Numbered from the stretch's first letter, positions 36,119 to 45,138 are shown. The stretch is 64,000 nucleotides of DNA from Phycisphaerae bacterium (GCA_002717655.1 PBAY01000021.1:1-64000), one strand, 5' to 3'. Notes: a model not told the origin generated them from the sequence alone. Translations and numbers: made by a program.

Positions 36119-37302
36119 AGAATTCTGCCAAACACGCGAAGAAGTTCAGCTCGGTATTGAAGCGTCTCAAGGGTGATGAGCCAACAGGACCTCCATCCGA
36201 TGATCCAGTTTCCGTCATGGCCTTCGCATTCTGTGCCTGGGAGTCGACCAGTGACGTTGCTGCGAAACAGTGTGTTCAGCTTCAGGAGGCATTGATTGAC
36301 TGGAATGATCTCCGGGTCAGTCGACCCGAGGAGATTGCGGACATGGCTGGCTTTACCGATGCCAATCGGATTGAGCGAGCGAAGCGTCTGCAGAGTTCCA
36401 TGCATGCCGTGTACCTGCGAGAACACGAGACTTCAATGGAAACGCTTCGAGACATGAAGAAGCGTGATGCACGTGATTACATCGAGACATTGGATGGCAT
36501 GGTTCCCTACGTGGCTTCCTATCTCATGCTCCATTGCTATGACATCCACAGCATTCCCGTGGACGGACAGCTTTGTACGCTTCTGCGGGAGAAGCAGGCT
36601 GTTGATGAATCCGCTGATCTTGAGGAAGTGAGCTCATGGGTCAGCCGACAGATTTCTGCCGATGATGGCCGTCAGGCAGCCGCTCGTCTTCAAGCATGGG
36701 TGGATGCTGAATCGGCACGTCTGCTCAAGGAGACTCAGGCTGCGGATCGCCAGGCTGCTCAGCAACGCAAGCGCAAGTTGACCAAGATGGAAGCCGAGCG
36801 CAAGAAGATCATCGAAGAAGCCGCTGCAGAAGCTCGCAAGAAGGCTGCGGCAAAGGCTGCAGCAGCCAAGAAGGCAGAGGCCAAGAAGGCAGCTGCGGCG
36901 AAGAAGGAAGCAGACAGGCTGGCGGCGGAAGCCAAGGCGGCGGAAGAGCAGGCTGCAGCAAAGAAGGCTGCTTCCAAGAAGAAGACTTCCAAGAAGGCTG
37001 CTGCCAAGAAGAAGGTGACGAAGAAGGCGGCCACGAAGAAAAAGACTTCGAAGAAAGCCGCCACCAAGAAGAAGGTGACGAAGAAAGCCGCGACCAAGAA
37101 GAAGACTTCCAAGAAAGCCGCCACCAAGAAGAAGGTGACGAAGAAGGCTGCCACCAAGAAGAAGGTGACGAAGAAGGCTGCCACCAAGAAGAAGACATCG
37201 AAGAAAGCTGTCACCAAGAAGAAGGTGACGAAGAAGGCGGCGACCAAGAAGAAGACTTCCAAGAAAGCCGCCACAAGAAAGAAGAAAGGCAGTGGTCGCT
37301 GA
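36115..37302 (+). CDS. HhH-GPD-like domain fused to lysine-rich histone-H1-like tail
   Basis: 395 residues, GTG start overlapping the rbfA stop. Residues ~30-185 follow the endonuclease III fold order: F-A-F-C-A-W-E-S-T-S (the L-S-x-Q-T-x-D region), then L-D-G-M-V-P-Y-V-A-S-Y-L in the place of the L-P-G-V-G-x-K-T-A hairpin, then I-P-V-D150-G-Q-L matching the P/A-V-D-T-H active-site Asp. The catalytic Lys position is Tyr132 and the glycine-rich hairpin is altered, and there are no iron-sulfur cysteines. Residues ~230-395 are a Lys/Ala tail: eleven decapeptides alternating T-S-K-K-A-A-T-K-K-K and V-T-K-K-A-A-T-K-K-K. It probably binds DNA; glycosylase activity looks unlikely. Confidence 0.75.
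   Translation: MKNSAKHAKKFSSVLKRLKGDEPTGPPSDDPVSVMAFAFCAWESTSDVAAKQCVQLQEALIDWNDLRVSRPEEIADMAGFTDANRIERAKRLQSSMHAVYLREHETSMETLRDMKKRDARDYIETLDGMVPYVASYLMLHCYDIHSIPVDGQLCTLLREKQAVDESADLEEVSSWVSRQISADDGRQAAARLQAWVDAESARLLKETQAADRQAAQQRKRKLTKMEAERKKIIEEAAAEARKKAAAKAAAAKKAEAKKAAAAKKEADRLAAEAKAAEEQAAAKKAASKKKTSKKAAAKKKVTKKAATKKKTSKKAATKKKVTKKAATKKKTSKKAATKKKVTKKAATKKKVTKKAATKKKTSKKAVTKKKVTKKAATKKKTSKKAATRKKKGSGR
36961..37290 (+). repeat. Tandem 30-bp coding repeat (histone-H1-like tail)
   Basis: Eleven consecutive units of 30 bp, each coding a decapeptide with K-K-A-A-T-K-K-K, differing only at a few positions and alternating two versions. Such an array can expand or contract by slippage. It is inside the preceding CDS, not a CRISPR. 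Confidence 0.9.
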
Positions 37303-38855
37303 TGCGAATGGGCCAGCTGCTGCTCTTGATTCTGTTTGTTTCGTTTCCTTCTTCTGGAGCCGTGGCAGAATCCATACCTGATGCTTTGAGACGCATCCAG
37401 AAGGAACAGAATCTGGAGATGCCTGTCTCAACGGTATTGGAAGATCGAGAGTTCCAGTCCCGACCTGTTCGTGAAAGTCTTCGTGATTACATTCGAGCTC
37501 GTCAGGCACTGGCTCAGAATGAACCCATTACGGCCATGGGCCTGCTCACCAGTGCGATCAGTCTGGACCCATCCAATGAAGCAGCCTGGCGTGAGTTGGC
37601 GATTATTCGTGAGCGGCGTCAGCAGTATCGGCAGGCTCATCAAGCCTGGCAGCGGGTGATTTTGATCAATCCACGTGATCTTCGAGCGCTGCAATCGCTC
37701 GGCATCACCTCCTCTTTGGAAGGAGACATGGGCGAAACGGCTCGAAGGCTCATGGCCTGGCGATTGAATGATGGACATCGAACTTTCGATGATCTTCGTC
37801 CTTTCCACGGCGTGATGGCGGAAGCTGCCTTGGCTGAAAGTCTCGAGATCCTTGATGAGGGTGATGTTGCAGCAGCGATACGTCAATCAGTTCATGATGA
37901 CATTCGTGCCATGGCTCAGGGATCCAAACCATATCGGCCGAATGTCGACAACTGGATCCAGTTCGTTCGAGCGCTACATCAGCATCGGGCTCATGAATCC
38001 GCTTTTGATGCCTTGCAATTCGGGATGCTGGCAGGCTGGGTTCAGCCACAGGCCCGATTCAGAATGTTGATTCTCGCTATCGGTATCGCGACGTTGTTTG
38101 ATGATGGTCAGCATGTTTCCGCGCTGCTTCATGATCTCGATGATCGCGGCCTTCTGGATTTTCAACCAACTGCTCCTGGCACGACTCCGCTTCCTGAAGC
38201 ATTGTTCGAGACCGCACGAATCTTCAATCAGATGGGCAACTCGAAGGGTGCAGCCTGGCTCTATGAAGATGTGATCGAAGAAGATCCTGATGATGTGATG
38301 GCCTTGAACAATCTGGCCTATTACCTGCTGGAGCAGGGGCAGATCGATCCCGCCGTGGAGCGGATGATCACAACGGCCTGGGAGGCGGCACCGATGGATT
38401 CCGCCGTACTAGACAGCTATGGATGGCTGTTGTATCTGCAGGACAGATTCGAGGATGACGAAGATGGCCCAGGAGCACTCTCGCTCTTGTCAGCGGCGCA
38501 TACTCAGGCGGGTGAATACCCCAGCCCAGAGGTTCTGGATCATCTTGGTGATGTTCAGTACCGGCTTGGTGATGTTGATGGAGCGAAGGAGTCATGGTTC
38601 ATCGCTTCAGCAATCCTGACGGATCCTGCTTCCAGGGCTGAAGCGATCGGCCGGATTGAACAACTGCAGGAGAATCTGTGGGGCTGGTGGGGCAGTAGGA
38701 TGAAGGACTCGGCTGCTCTGTATGATCTTGAAACAGGACCGTTGAAGAGACGGCTGAAGTTGAAGCTGGCGGCCTTGGCGGCTGGTAGGCGACCTGCTGT
38801 TCGTGAGACTGCCAGTGAGGCCGCAGCGACAGCAGAGAAGAACGAGACTCGTTGA
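37302..38855 (+). CDS. Exported TPR protein
   Basis: 517 residues. A signal peptide (MRMGQLLLLILFVSFPSSGAVA) precedes helical repeats of TPR type at about 60-135 (A-L-A-Q-N-E-P-I-T-A-M-G, W-R-E-L-A-I-I-R-E-R-R-Q-Q-Y-R-Q-A) and 305-450 (N-N-L-A-Y-Y-L-L-E-Q-G-Q, D-H-L-G-D-V-Q-Y-R-L-G-D). It would mediate protein interactions outside the cytoplasm. Its start overlaps the previous stop by one nt (TGATG), so it is translated with the HhH/histone-like gene. Function unknown. Confidence 0.75.
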   Translation: MRMGQLLLLILFVSFPSSGAVAESIPDALRRIQKEQNLEMPVSTVLEDREFQSRPVRESLRDYIRARQALAQNEPITAMGLLTSAISLDPSNEAAWRELAIIRERRQQYRQAHQAWQRVILINPRDLRALQSLGITSSLEGDMGETARRLMAWRLNDGHRTFDDLRPFHGVMAEAALAESLEILDEGDVAAAIRQSVHDDIRAMAQGSKPYRPNVDNWIQFVRALHQHRAHESAFDALQFGMLAGWVQPQARFRMLILAIGIATLFDDGQHVSALLHDLDDRGLLDFQPTAPGTTPLPEALFETARIFNQMGNSKGAAWLYEDVIEEDPDDVMALNNLAYYLLEQGQIDPAVERMITTAWEAAPMDSAVLDSYGWLLYLQDRFEDDEDGPGALSLLSAAHTQAGEYPSPEVLDHLGDVQYRLGDVDGAKESWFIASAILTDPASRAEAIGRIEQLQENLWGWWGSRMKDSAALYDLETGPLKRRLKLKLAALAAGRRPAVRETASEAAATAEKNETR

Positions 38856-38871
38856 ATCGGAGTTCAGGGCG

Positions 38872-39624
38872 ATGGCTGGTCATAGCAAATGGGCGAATAT
38901 CAAGCACCGCAAAGCACGGCAGGATGCCGTCAAGGGAAAGGCGTGGTCCAAGTGCAGTCGCGCCATCATGGTGGCCGTGAAGAATGGTGGACCTGATCCC
39001 GATGTCAATCTCACGCTCCGTTATGCCATTCTCGATGCCAAGAGCTGCAACATGCCCAAGGACACGATCCAGAAGGCCATTGCCAAGGCCAGTGGTGAAG
39101 GTTCGGATGGCGCGGTCTTCCAGGAAGTTCGCTACGAAGGATATGGCGCCAATGGTGTCGCGATCATCGTTGACTGTCTGACTGACAATGTTCAGCGAAC
39201 AGGACCTGATCTACGACATGCGTTTGAGAAACATGGTGGTAATCTTGCCAAGCCCGGTGCCGTTGCCTTCGGCTTCCATACCAAGGGCATCATTCTGCTG
39301 GAATCTTCTGCAGCAACCGAGGATCAGTTGATGGAACTCGCGTTGGAGAATGGCGCGGAGGATGTGGCCAGCAGTGAGGGTGGTTGGGAGATCACGACCG
39401 AGCCAGCTGACTTCGTCCCCGTGCTCAAGGCGCTTGAGGATGCCGAGATACCGACGGTTTCGGCGGAGATCACGATGGTTCCCGATACGCAGGTGGCCTG
39501 TGATGCCAATACCGCACGCAAGGTCATGACGCTGGTGGACACCTTCGAGGATCATGATGATGTCCAGAAGGTGTATACCAATGCGGACATCTCTGATGAG
39601 ATCATGGCTTCGCTGGACGAATAG
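38872..39624 (+). CDS. yebC: YebC/PmpR-family protein
   Basis: 250 residues, start ATG at 38872 because the family N-terminus MAGHSKWANIKHRK is exact; the upstream in-frame ATG at 38803 is inside the TPR gene. Other landmarks are D-P-x-x-N (here D-P-D-V-N), N-M-P-K-D-T-I-Q-K-A-I and Y-E-G-Y-G-x-x-G-V-A-I-I-V. YebC/TACO1 proteins act in transcription regulation and in relief of ribosome stalling at proline stretches. It lies 16 nt after the TPR gene. Confidence 0.95.
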   Translation: MAGHSKWANIKHRKARQDAVKGKAWSKCSRAIMVAVKNGGPDPDVNLTLRYAILDAKSCNMPKDTIQKAIAKASGEGSDGAVFQEVRYEGYGANGVAIIVDCLTDNVQRTGPDLRHAFEKHGGNLAKPGAVAFGFHTKGIILLESSAATEDQLMELALENGAEDVASSEGGWEITTEPADFVPVLKALEDAEIPTVSAEITMVPDTQVACDANTARKVMTLVDTFEDHDDVQKVYTNADISDEIMASLDE

Positions 39625-39628
39625 CGTC

Positions 39629-39916
39629 ATGGCTCCCTCACAACACATCAGAACATCGATCACCTTTCACGGTCAGGTGCAGGGTGTGGGATTCCGCATG
39701 ACCACCGAACGGATTGCCAATGGTCATCCGGTCACCGGCTGGGTGAGAAATCAACCTGATGGGACCGTTGAATGCGTTGTAGAAGGGAAGTCTTCAGCAA
39801 TCACCGGCTTTCTGGATCAGGTACGCGAGACCATGAGCGGATACATTGTGGACACCCATGAGCTTCAGGCTGAAGCGACGGGCGAGTTCACGACTTTCGA
39901 GGTTCGTTACCCGTGA
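39629..39916 (+). CDS. acyP: Acylphosphatase
   Basis: 95 residues, the normal size. The motifs G-Q-V-Q-G-V-G-F-R23 and G-W-V-R-N41-Q-P-D-G-T-V-E carry the active-site Arg23 and Asn41 in the classic positions. It hydrolyses carboxyl-phosphate bonds such as acetyl phosphate. The ATG at 39629 is 4 nt after the yebC stop. Confidence 0.93.
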   Translation: MAPSQHIRTSITFHGQVQGVGFRMTTERIANGHPVTGWVRNQPDGTVECVVEGKSSAITGFLDQVRETMSGYIVDTHELQAEATGEFTTFEVRYP

Positions 39917-40368
39917 TGCATCGACTCTTCATCTGTCTTCTTGGTCTGGCATTTGCGGGGTGTTCTGCGCACCATCCATTTCCAGGTCATGACGAAGAGC
40001 AGGTCTGGAACGCCATGAAGGCCGTGGCCCAGTCTCCTGATTACAAGACGGCGCATTACACAAAGCGATGGTTCATCGTGAACAACTTCGTGGAAATCGA
40101 TGAAGAGAACCACGTCATCGAGATTGATCGTGAACTGGAGCGGATACTTCAGCGACCACAGACCAATCCCCTCTACGAGAAGGCGAACTGGATCTTCACC
40201 GTTCGTCTGCTTGAAGGCGATCCTCCGGTCGTCGAGATCGAGAATCGATCCATGAGTCTGCCGACGAAGTTCGACTTCGAGGCCCAGCGCTACTTTGCGG
40301 ACATGCAGATCCTGCTGTCGCCGCCCATGAGCCCTGCGGTGCGGGATACCACCGAAACGACTCCCTGA
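39916..40368 (+). CDS. Hypothetical lipoprotein
   Basis: 150 residues. Signal peptide with lipobox L-A-F-A-G-C16, so it is predicted to be lipidated. The mature part has no family I recognise; it includes a paired E-I-D-E-E-N-H-V-I-E-I-D strand and an R-R-L-L-E-G-D-P-P-style turn (V-R-L-L-E-G-D-P-P-V-V-E-I-E). ATG at 39916 overlaps the acylphosphatase stop by one nt; a GTG three nt earlier is less likely. It is the last gene of the nusA cluster. Confidence 0.7.
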   Translation: MHRLFICLLGLAFAGCSAHHPFPGHDEEQVWNAMKAVAQSPDYKTAHYTKRWFIVNNFVEIDEENHVIEIDRELERILQRPQTNPLYEKANWIFTVRLLEGDPPVVEIENRSMSLPTKFDFEAQRYFADMQILLSPPMSPAVRDTTETTP

Positions 40369-40590
40369 TTTCTTCTATATTTCAGGCAATCTGAGCTCAT
40401 CATCCGGCGTTCTACGCATGTACTTCCAGCAGGCCTGCTCAATGCAGCCGACGGCCCGAGGCACCTTGTGTCTTCGTGGTCGAGATGTACCTACGCCGGG
40501 ATGAACCACTCATGAAAAACAACCGACTGGATCATGACAAGGCCATGCGTCTTGGATTTCTGATTCGTGAACGTCTGCAAGGAGCTTCAC

Positions 40591-41418
40591 ATGCTGAACC
40601 CGCCCGCCATCGTCCTGACCGGATTCATCGCAGTGGTCGCCGCTGCGCAGCTCTTCGGCACCGATTCACCGGAGAAGAGGGCGGGCCTCGTCACAACTGA
40701 GCCGGCGATCTGGTCAGCTCAGGAAGGCGGCAACGGTCATTGGTACATGACCATCCGCGATCTTGATGCTGATCTGGTGACCTGGGAAGACGCTTGCCGG
40801 CAATGCGAGGACATGGGTGGTCATCTGGTGACCATCACCTCACGTGGTGAACAGCAATTTCTTGCGCATACGCTTGGGGCACGCCAGCCCAACCAGATCG
40901 GGAAGGGTACGTTCGGCTGGATCGGCATCACGACCGATGAGCAGGGGATCTCGGGTTGGGTGACGGGTGAACCCTGGGCCTTCACTTCGCGACAGATCAG
41001 CAATCGTCGGTCGTCGTCCGTACGAGATCACTTCATCATGTCCGGTCGTCAGGGGCGCACGGGCCTCTGGGATCGCCGGCCGGAAGTAGCCCGCAGCTGG
41101 TCGAGCGTCACCTGCTGGACCATTGAATGGTCGGATGACTGCAATGGCGACGGGCTGGTCGACTATGGTCAGATCCTCAATGGGACATTGGCCGATGAAG
41201 ATGGCAATGGCGTGCCGGATTGCTGTGATCAGAACACGAGCCTTCCACCGATCCATGTTGATCTCAACAATGACCGGTGCATTGATGAAGAGGATCTGAA
41301 GCAGACACTTCTTCGATTCGGCCGCAAGGGCTGGGGTCGTTCCGACATCAACAACGACGGCATCACCGATGTCGATGATGTCCTGCTGGTACTTTCAAAA
41401 TGGAATGAGAAACTCTGA
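40591..41418 (+). CDS. Exported C-type-lectin-like protein with EF-hand/dockerin tail (paralogue 1)
   Basis: 275 residues, start ATG at 40591 with AAGGAG six nt upstream; GTG at 40567 would lack this site. After a signal peptide, residues ~35-180 show a C-type-lectin-like fold (G-H-W-Y at the start, A-C-R-Q-C-E-D-M-G-G-H-L-V-T-I, G-W-I-G-I-T-T, W-V-T-G-E-P-W). A calcium-loop linker D-C-N-G-D-G-L-V-D-Y-G-Q-I-L follows, then N-G-V-P-D-C-C and two dockerin-like loops (N-N-D-R-C-I-D, N-N-D-G-I-T-D). It is paralogous to the gene at 45230. It probably binds surface glycans and attaches to other exported proteins; both roles are inference. Confidence 0.82.
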   Translation: MLNPPAIVLTGFIAVVAAAQLFGTDSPEKRAGLVTTEPAIWSAQEGGNGHWYMTIRDLDADLVTWEDACRQCEDMGGHLVTITSRGEQQFLAHTLGARQPNQIGKGTFGWIGITTDEQGISGWVTGEPWAFTSRQISNRRSSSVRDHFIMSGRQGRTGLWDRRPEVARSWSSVTCWTIEWSDDCNGDGLVDYGQILNGTLADEDGNGVPDCCDQNTSLPPIHVDLNNDRCIDEEDLKQTLLRFGRKGWGRSDINNDGITDVDDVLLVLSKWNEKL

Positions 41419-41420
41419 TC

Positions 41421-41483
41421 CCCACATCACTGTGGGAGATGGCAGGGCCGACCCGGACGTGTCACGGGTCGGCTCGCACTTTT
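41421..41483 (+). terminator. Tandem hairpins after lectin gene 1
   Basis: CCCACA/TGTGGG (41421-41436) then GCCGACCCG/CGGGTCGGC (41447-41455 with 41465-41473), followed by CTCGCACTTTT. The second stem shares CCGACCC/GGGTCGG with the hairpin after lectin gene 2. Confidence 0.6.
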
Positions 41484-41489
41484 GGCCTG

Positions 41490-44447
41490 TCATGGTGCGG
41501 TCAATTTCTGCTCATATGGAAAGATTACACGCCCGAGGATCTGGCGAATATCGACCGTGTCATTTGGTTTGTTCTGCTTCCATGTTTCATGCATTTGAAT
41601 CAATTCATCTCTGGCACGTACGAATCGAGGGTGATCGATTCTATAGATCGCCTTCATTTTATTTAAGGCTTCTACATACAAATTACTGCTGGCCTTGTAT
41701 TGCTTTCGAATGAATTTCATATGGGCGTCGACTAGGTCGATATCAATGTCATATCCGTTTGATCTATCAGTTTCCATGCTTGCGTAAGCATCTCTCATCT
41801 CATCGATCAACTCATTGGCCAGGCCAAAATCTCCACTTTGGATCAGGCAATATGCGAGTAGTTCTTTCGCATAAAAGTGATCAGCATGAGCAAACTCACC
41901 AGATTCTCTATAAACCCAGATCTTGAAATCATGAGCCTTGTTTGTGTTGGCGGTACCGGGTCTTAGACCCTGTCCCAGAGTGCTGACTGAATCTTCATAG
42001 GTTTCCATGAACTCCAGATATTTATTCATCGATTCTGCATACGAGTTGTGTGTGTTTTCTTTGGATGCAGACTTAGATACATGTTCATTCAAGCGATCCT
42101 GTGTATCACGTATATCGGCAAGTGTTGTTGTTTCAAGCGATCGATGTTGAAAGCGAATTCGCCAATCCAAATAAAGAAGCGCAGCACGACTTTCAATTGG
42201 ATGGCCAGTTGACTTCGCCTTCAGAAGAACATCGCCACAGACATCAGGGTCGCCATGGCGCAGCTGCCATTCGCCACGCAGGTACGCCGTGAAACGCTTA
42301 TCTTCATTCTCGGAATCGTCCTTCCAGCTCGCTTCAATCTGATCGAGTTGCTGGCCTGCTTCCTCATAACGTGAGTTCAAGAGCAGGCATTGAATCCTTC
42401 CTTGTTGTGCACGAAGCTTGTCGCTGTCTTTGACCGCGGCGTCCGCTGCTAATTTGAATTCTTTATCCGCTGCTTCAAATTGAGAATTTGCAAGTAAATA
42501 GAGGCCGCCGGCATATCTCTTTGCTGAATCCTGATTCGCATCTCTTGGAGGCTCGCTGCTTACAAGCCATACTTCGGATTCTTTCGTTCGTCCTTGGTAA
42601 AGCAGGCTGAGTCCGTGAATCCGCCTTCTTCGATCATCAATCTGATCAATATCAGCGTCTTCATAGATTTTAGAAATCAATGTATTGGTAATTTCCTGTG
42701 CGTCATCAGGTCTGCCATCTTCCAGCATCAGTCTTGCATCTGCCAACAGGATTTCATCTTGCAGAACTTCGGGAGCTGGATCATTGGGATCTGCATGGGC
42801 TTTCGATTCCAATGATTCAAGCCGACCTCTTGCTTCTTTGTACTTCCCCTGTTCAATGGCGGTCCAGACGCTACGAATACCGCTTTCCAAGCTTGCATCA
42901 ATGGCCAAATTGGATTCGGTTCCCAACATGCCCTTGGCTTCATTCAAGGCATTGATGACCCGTGCTCTGCCTTCTTCATCGAGTCGGGACTCCGCAAGTT
43001 TGTCCTCTGCCTGGTCAATGATCAGTTCGAGCAACTCAGTATCTTTGCCCTGTGCGATGTTCTGGTCGACACCTCCAATGATCTTCAACATGAAGTCTGA
43101 CATCTCATCAGCGGCAGCCTTCTGTTTCTCGGCTTCCATCGCCGTCTCATTTGCTCTGATTTCCGAAGCTTCCGCGGCTCTCAGCAGATACAGCAGGACA
43201 ATGGAACTCGCCATGAGCAGCAACAGAAAGCCAGCAGCAACCGATGTTGCAATCTTGTGGCGGCGTAGAAACTTTCTTGTCCGATAGGTGCGGGATTCGG
43301 GCGCGGCCTCGACAGGTTGATTGTTCAGATAGTTTCTGATGTCAGCAGCGAACTCACGGGCAGAGGCGTATCGATCATCACGTTTCTTTCTCAGAGATTT
43401 CAGGACAACCCAGCCGATTTCGCCTTTAAGCGTTTTCTTGAGTTGAACAAGGCTGGAACTTCTGCGAGCAGCAATTTCATCCGCAAGCTTGACATCAGTG
43501 GAGCTGAGTTTCGCATCAGGAACCTGAGGCGACTTCGTTCGAATCAATTGCCGGTATTCATGCTCGGCATCCGCCATGTTGCCGGCCTTCGAGACGAATG
43601 GGAGTTGTCCTGTCAAGAGTTCATACAGCACGATCCCAAGCGCATAGATGTCCACCCGCGTGTCAATATCATGGCCACCCTCAAGTTGTTCTGGACTCAT
43701 GTAGCCGAAGGTGCCGACCAGGCCACCGATTGAGGTATTGATCGTGACATCTCTGATGCTGGCATCCATGGCCTTGGCAATACCGAAGTCGATGATCTTT
43801 GATTGCGCAAGTCCATTTTCATCCTCAGTGACCAGAATATTGCTTGGCTTGAGATCGCGATGAACGATCTGCTTGAGATGTGCATGTTCAATGGCATCGC
43901 AGATGTTCGCGAAAAGGACAAGTCTTTCGCGGACCGGCATCAACTTTGAATCACAGTATTTCGTGAGTTCAGCACCCGGAATGTATTCCATGGCAAACCA
44001 TGGGCGCCCTCTTTCAGTGGAGCCGGCATCCAGTACTCCTGCGATCCCGGGATGGTTCATGATCGCAAGTGCTTGTCTTTCATTCCTGAACCGCTTGAGT
44101 GTTGCTTTGGTATCAATGCCGGGCTTGATGACTTTCAGGGCGACAAGGCGACGCACTGGCTTGATCTGCTCGGCAAGGTAGACCATGCCCATGCCGCCTT
44201 CACCAAGGATTTCCTTGATCGTGAATTTGTCGACCTGATCACCGACCTTGTAATCACCTTCAATCTGGGCAACTCGTTCAGGTTCTCCGCGTTTGGTAGG
44301 ACCGTTCTTTTTGAGAAGCTCTTCAACTCTCTCCCGAAGAAGTTGGTCTCCGCCGCATTGACGATCGAGATACCATCCCCATTTCCCGAATGGGTAAGTG
44401 CGAGCCCAGTTGAAGATCTCCTTGGCTCTCTTTTCACGATCATCCAT
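41490..44447 (-). CDS. Transmembrane Ser/Thr protein kinase with large helical C-terminus (kinase 1)
   Basis: 985 residues. The kinase domain (about 74-370) has the glycine loop G-E-G-G-M-G-M-V-Y, V-A-L-K near 102-105, HRD motif H-R-D198-L-K-P-S-N and D-F-G at 220-222. One helix at about 402-422 follows, then a ~560-residue helical, TPR-like region predicted to lie across the membrane. It phosphorylates partner proteins, most likely including the ECF sigma factor encoded directly upstream and overlapping it by 8 nt. Pkn-type kinases paired with ECF factors are a described planctomycete arrangement. It is a paralogue of kinase 2 in the same window. Confidence 0.9.
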   Translation of the reverse strand: MDDREKRAKEIFNWARTYPFGKWGWYLDRQCGGDQLLRERVEELLKKNGPTKRGEPERVAQIEGDYKVGDQVDKFTIKEILGEGGMGMVYLAEQIKPVRRLVALKVIKPGIDTKATLKRFRNERQALAIMNHPGIAGVLDAGSTERGRPWFAMEYIPGAELTKYCDSKLMPVRERLVLFANICDAIEHAHLKQIVHRDLKPSNILVTEDENGLAQSKIIDFGIAKAMDASIRDVTINTSIGGLVGTFGYMSPEQLEGGHDIDTRVDIYALGIVLYELLTGQLPFVSKAGNMADAEHEYRQLIRTKSPQVPDAKLSSTDVKLADEIAARRSSSLVQLKKTLKGEIGWVVLKSLRKKRDDRYASAREFAADIRNYLNNQPVEAAPESRTYRTRKFLRRHKIATSVAAGFLLLLMASSIVLLYLLRAAEASEIRANETAMEAEKQKAAADEMSDFMLKIIGGVDQNIAQGKDTELLELIIDQAEDKLAESRLDEEGRARVINALNEAKGMLGTESNLAIDASLESGIRSVWTAIEQGKYKEARGRLESLESKAHADPNDPAPEVLQDEILLADARLMLEDGRPDDAQEITNTLISKIYEDADIDQIDDRRRRIHGLSLLYQGRTKESEVWLVSSEPPRDANQDSAKRYAGGLYLLANSQFEAADKEFKLAADAAVKDSDKLRAQQGRIQCLLLNSRYEEAGQQLDQIEASWKDDSENEDKRFTAYLRGEWQLRHGDPDVCGDVLLKAKSTGHPIESRAALLYLDWRIRFQHRSLETTTLADIRDTQDRLNEHVSKSASKENTHNSYAESMNKYLEFMETYEDSVSTLGQGLRPGTANTNKAHDFKIWVYRESGEFAHADHFYAKELLAYCLIQSGDFGLANELIDEMRDAYASMETDRSNGYDIDIDLVDAHMKFIRKQYKASSNLYVEALNKMKAIYRIDHPRFVRARDELIQMHETWKQNKPNDTVDIRQILGRVIFPYEQKLTAP

Positions 44448-45036
44448 GATGGCTGCCTTTTTCGGATCTGCTCAACTCGCTCCTCAGCCAGGCTCGGGCA
44501 TAGTGCCAGTGGTCATCGACTTCCTTCAGTGGGATCTCGAGCAGGTCACTGACCTGTTGTTTGGTCCTTCCAAGTACGAACCTGCCCCAGAAGACATTGA
44601 ATCCATCCGGGTCATGGTCGCGCAGTTTGTCCAGTGTTTCGACCAGCACCCCGGTCTCGTCGCCAAGTGAATCGAGCTGAAACAGTCCATCCTGAACCAG
44701 ATCGAGATCCATTCGCTTGTACTCACCGCCACGCTTGAGGCTGTCGCGGGCTCGTGCGAAGTCGATGAGAATCTGCCGCATCACCCGCCAGGTGGCACCG
44801 TAGAACTGATCGCGATTCGCGAACACGGCGGGCTTGCCCTGGTTCATGCGGATCCAGACTTCATTGACCAGCATGCTGGGCTGCAGATCATCTCCAGCCC
44901 GTTCTCTGGCGACCAGCCGCTGGGCCTGACTGCGTATTTCAGCTTGAGCAATCGACCACAACTCTTCGGCAGCGGTTTCATGCCCATCACCGGCCTCGTT
45001 GAGCAATCTTGTGATGTCCCCGATGGTGGTGGCCAT
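44440..45036 (-). CDS. ECF-type RNA polymerase sigma factor, kinase-linked (sigma 1)
   Basis: 198 residues. It fits the ECF family typical of planctomycetes: N-terminal L-L-N-E-A-x-x-G-D, then A-R-A-R-D-S-L-K-R-G-G near residue 97, and a C-terminal helix-turn-helix F-V-L-G-R-T-K-Q-Q-V-S-D-L-L-E-I-P. No conventional anti-sigma gene follows; the overlapping kinase (8 nt) is the probable regulator. An extended -10 TGGTAGAAT lies upstream (45097-45105). It is a close paralogue of sigma 2 at 49759-50352. Confidence 0.9.
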   Translation of the reverse strand: MATTIGDITRLLNEAGDGHETAAEELWSIAQAEIRSQAQRLVARERAGDDLQPSMLVNEVWIRMNQGKPAVFANRDQFYGATWRVMRQILIDFARARDSLKRGGEYKRMDLDLVQDGLFQLDSLGDETGVLVETLDKLRDHDPDGFNVFWGRFVLGRTKQQVSDLLEIPLKEVDDHWHYARAWLRSELSRSEKGSHHG

Positions 45037-45067
45037 GAATCAGCGTTTCCCGATGGTTGAAACGGCC

Positions 45068-45085
45068 CTCAAAGACAACTTTGAG
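45068..45085 (-). other. Hairpin in leader of sigma 1
   Basis: CTCAAAG (45068-45074) pairs perfectly with CTTTGAG (45079-45085) around ACAA, 32 nt upstream of the ECF start and downstream of the -10 candidate. It may act as an RNA hairpin or as an operator half-site pair. Confidence 0.4.
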
Positions 45086-45096
45086 GAATTCTCCTG

Positions 45097-45105
45097 ATTC
45101 TACCA
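45097..45105 (-). promoter_or_regulatory. Extended -10 promoter candidate for sigma 1/kinase 1
   Basis: On the minus strand the sequence TGGTAGAAT gives TGn followed by TAGAAT (5/6). No good -35 is present, as expected for an extended -10 element. It lies 61 nt upstream of the ECF start. Confidence 0.45.
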
Positions 45106-45138
45106 GTGGCCTCCGTCTGGGTTACGCATCCCTTTCCG

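Noticed and set aside
36961-37290. 30-bp tandem repeat as a CRISPR array
   Set aside because: Units are contiguous without spacers and stay in frame inside a CDS.
36634-37509. Leu-rich frames on the minus strand opposite the lysine repeat
   Set aside because: They are mirror images of the repetitive Lys codons; the plus-strand gene has clean overlaps with its neighbours and a recognisable domain.
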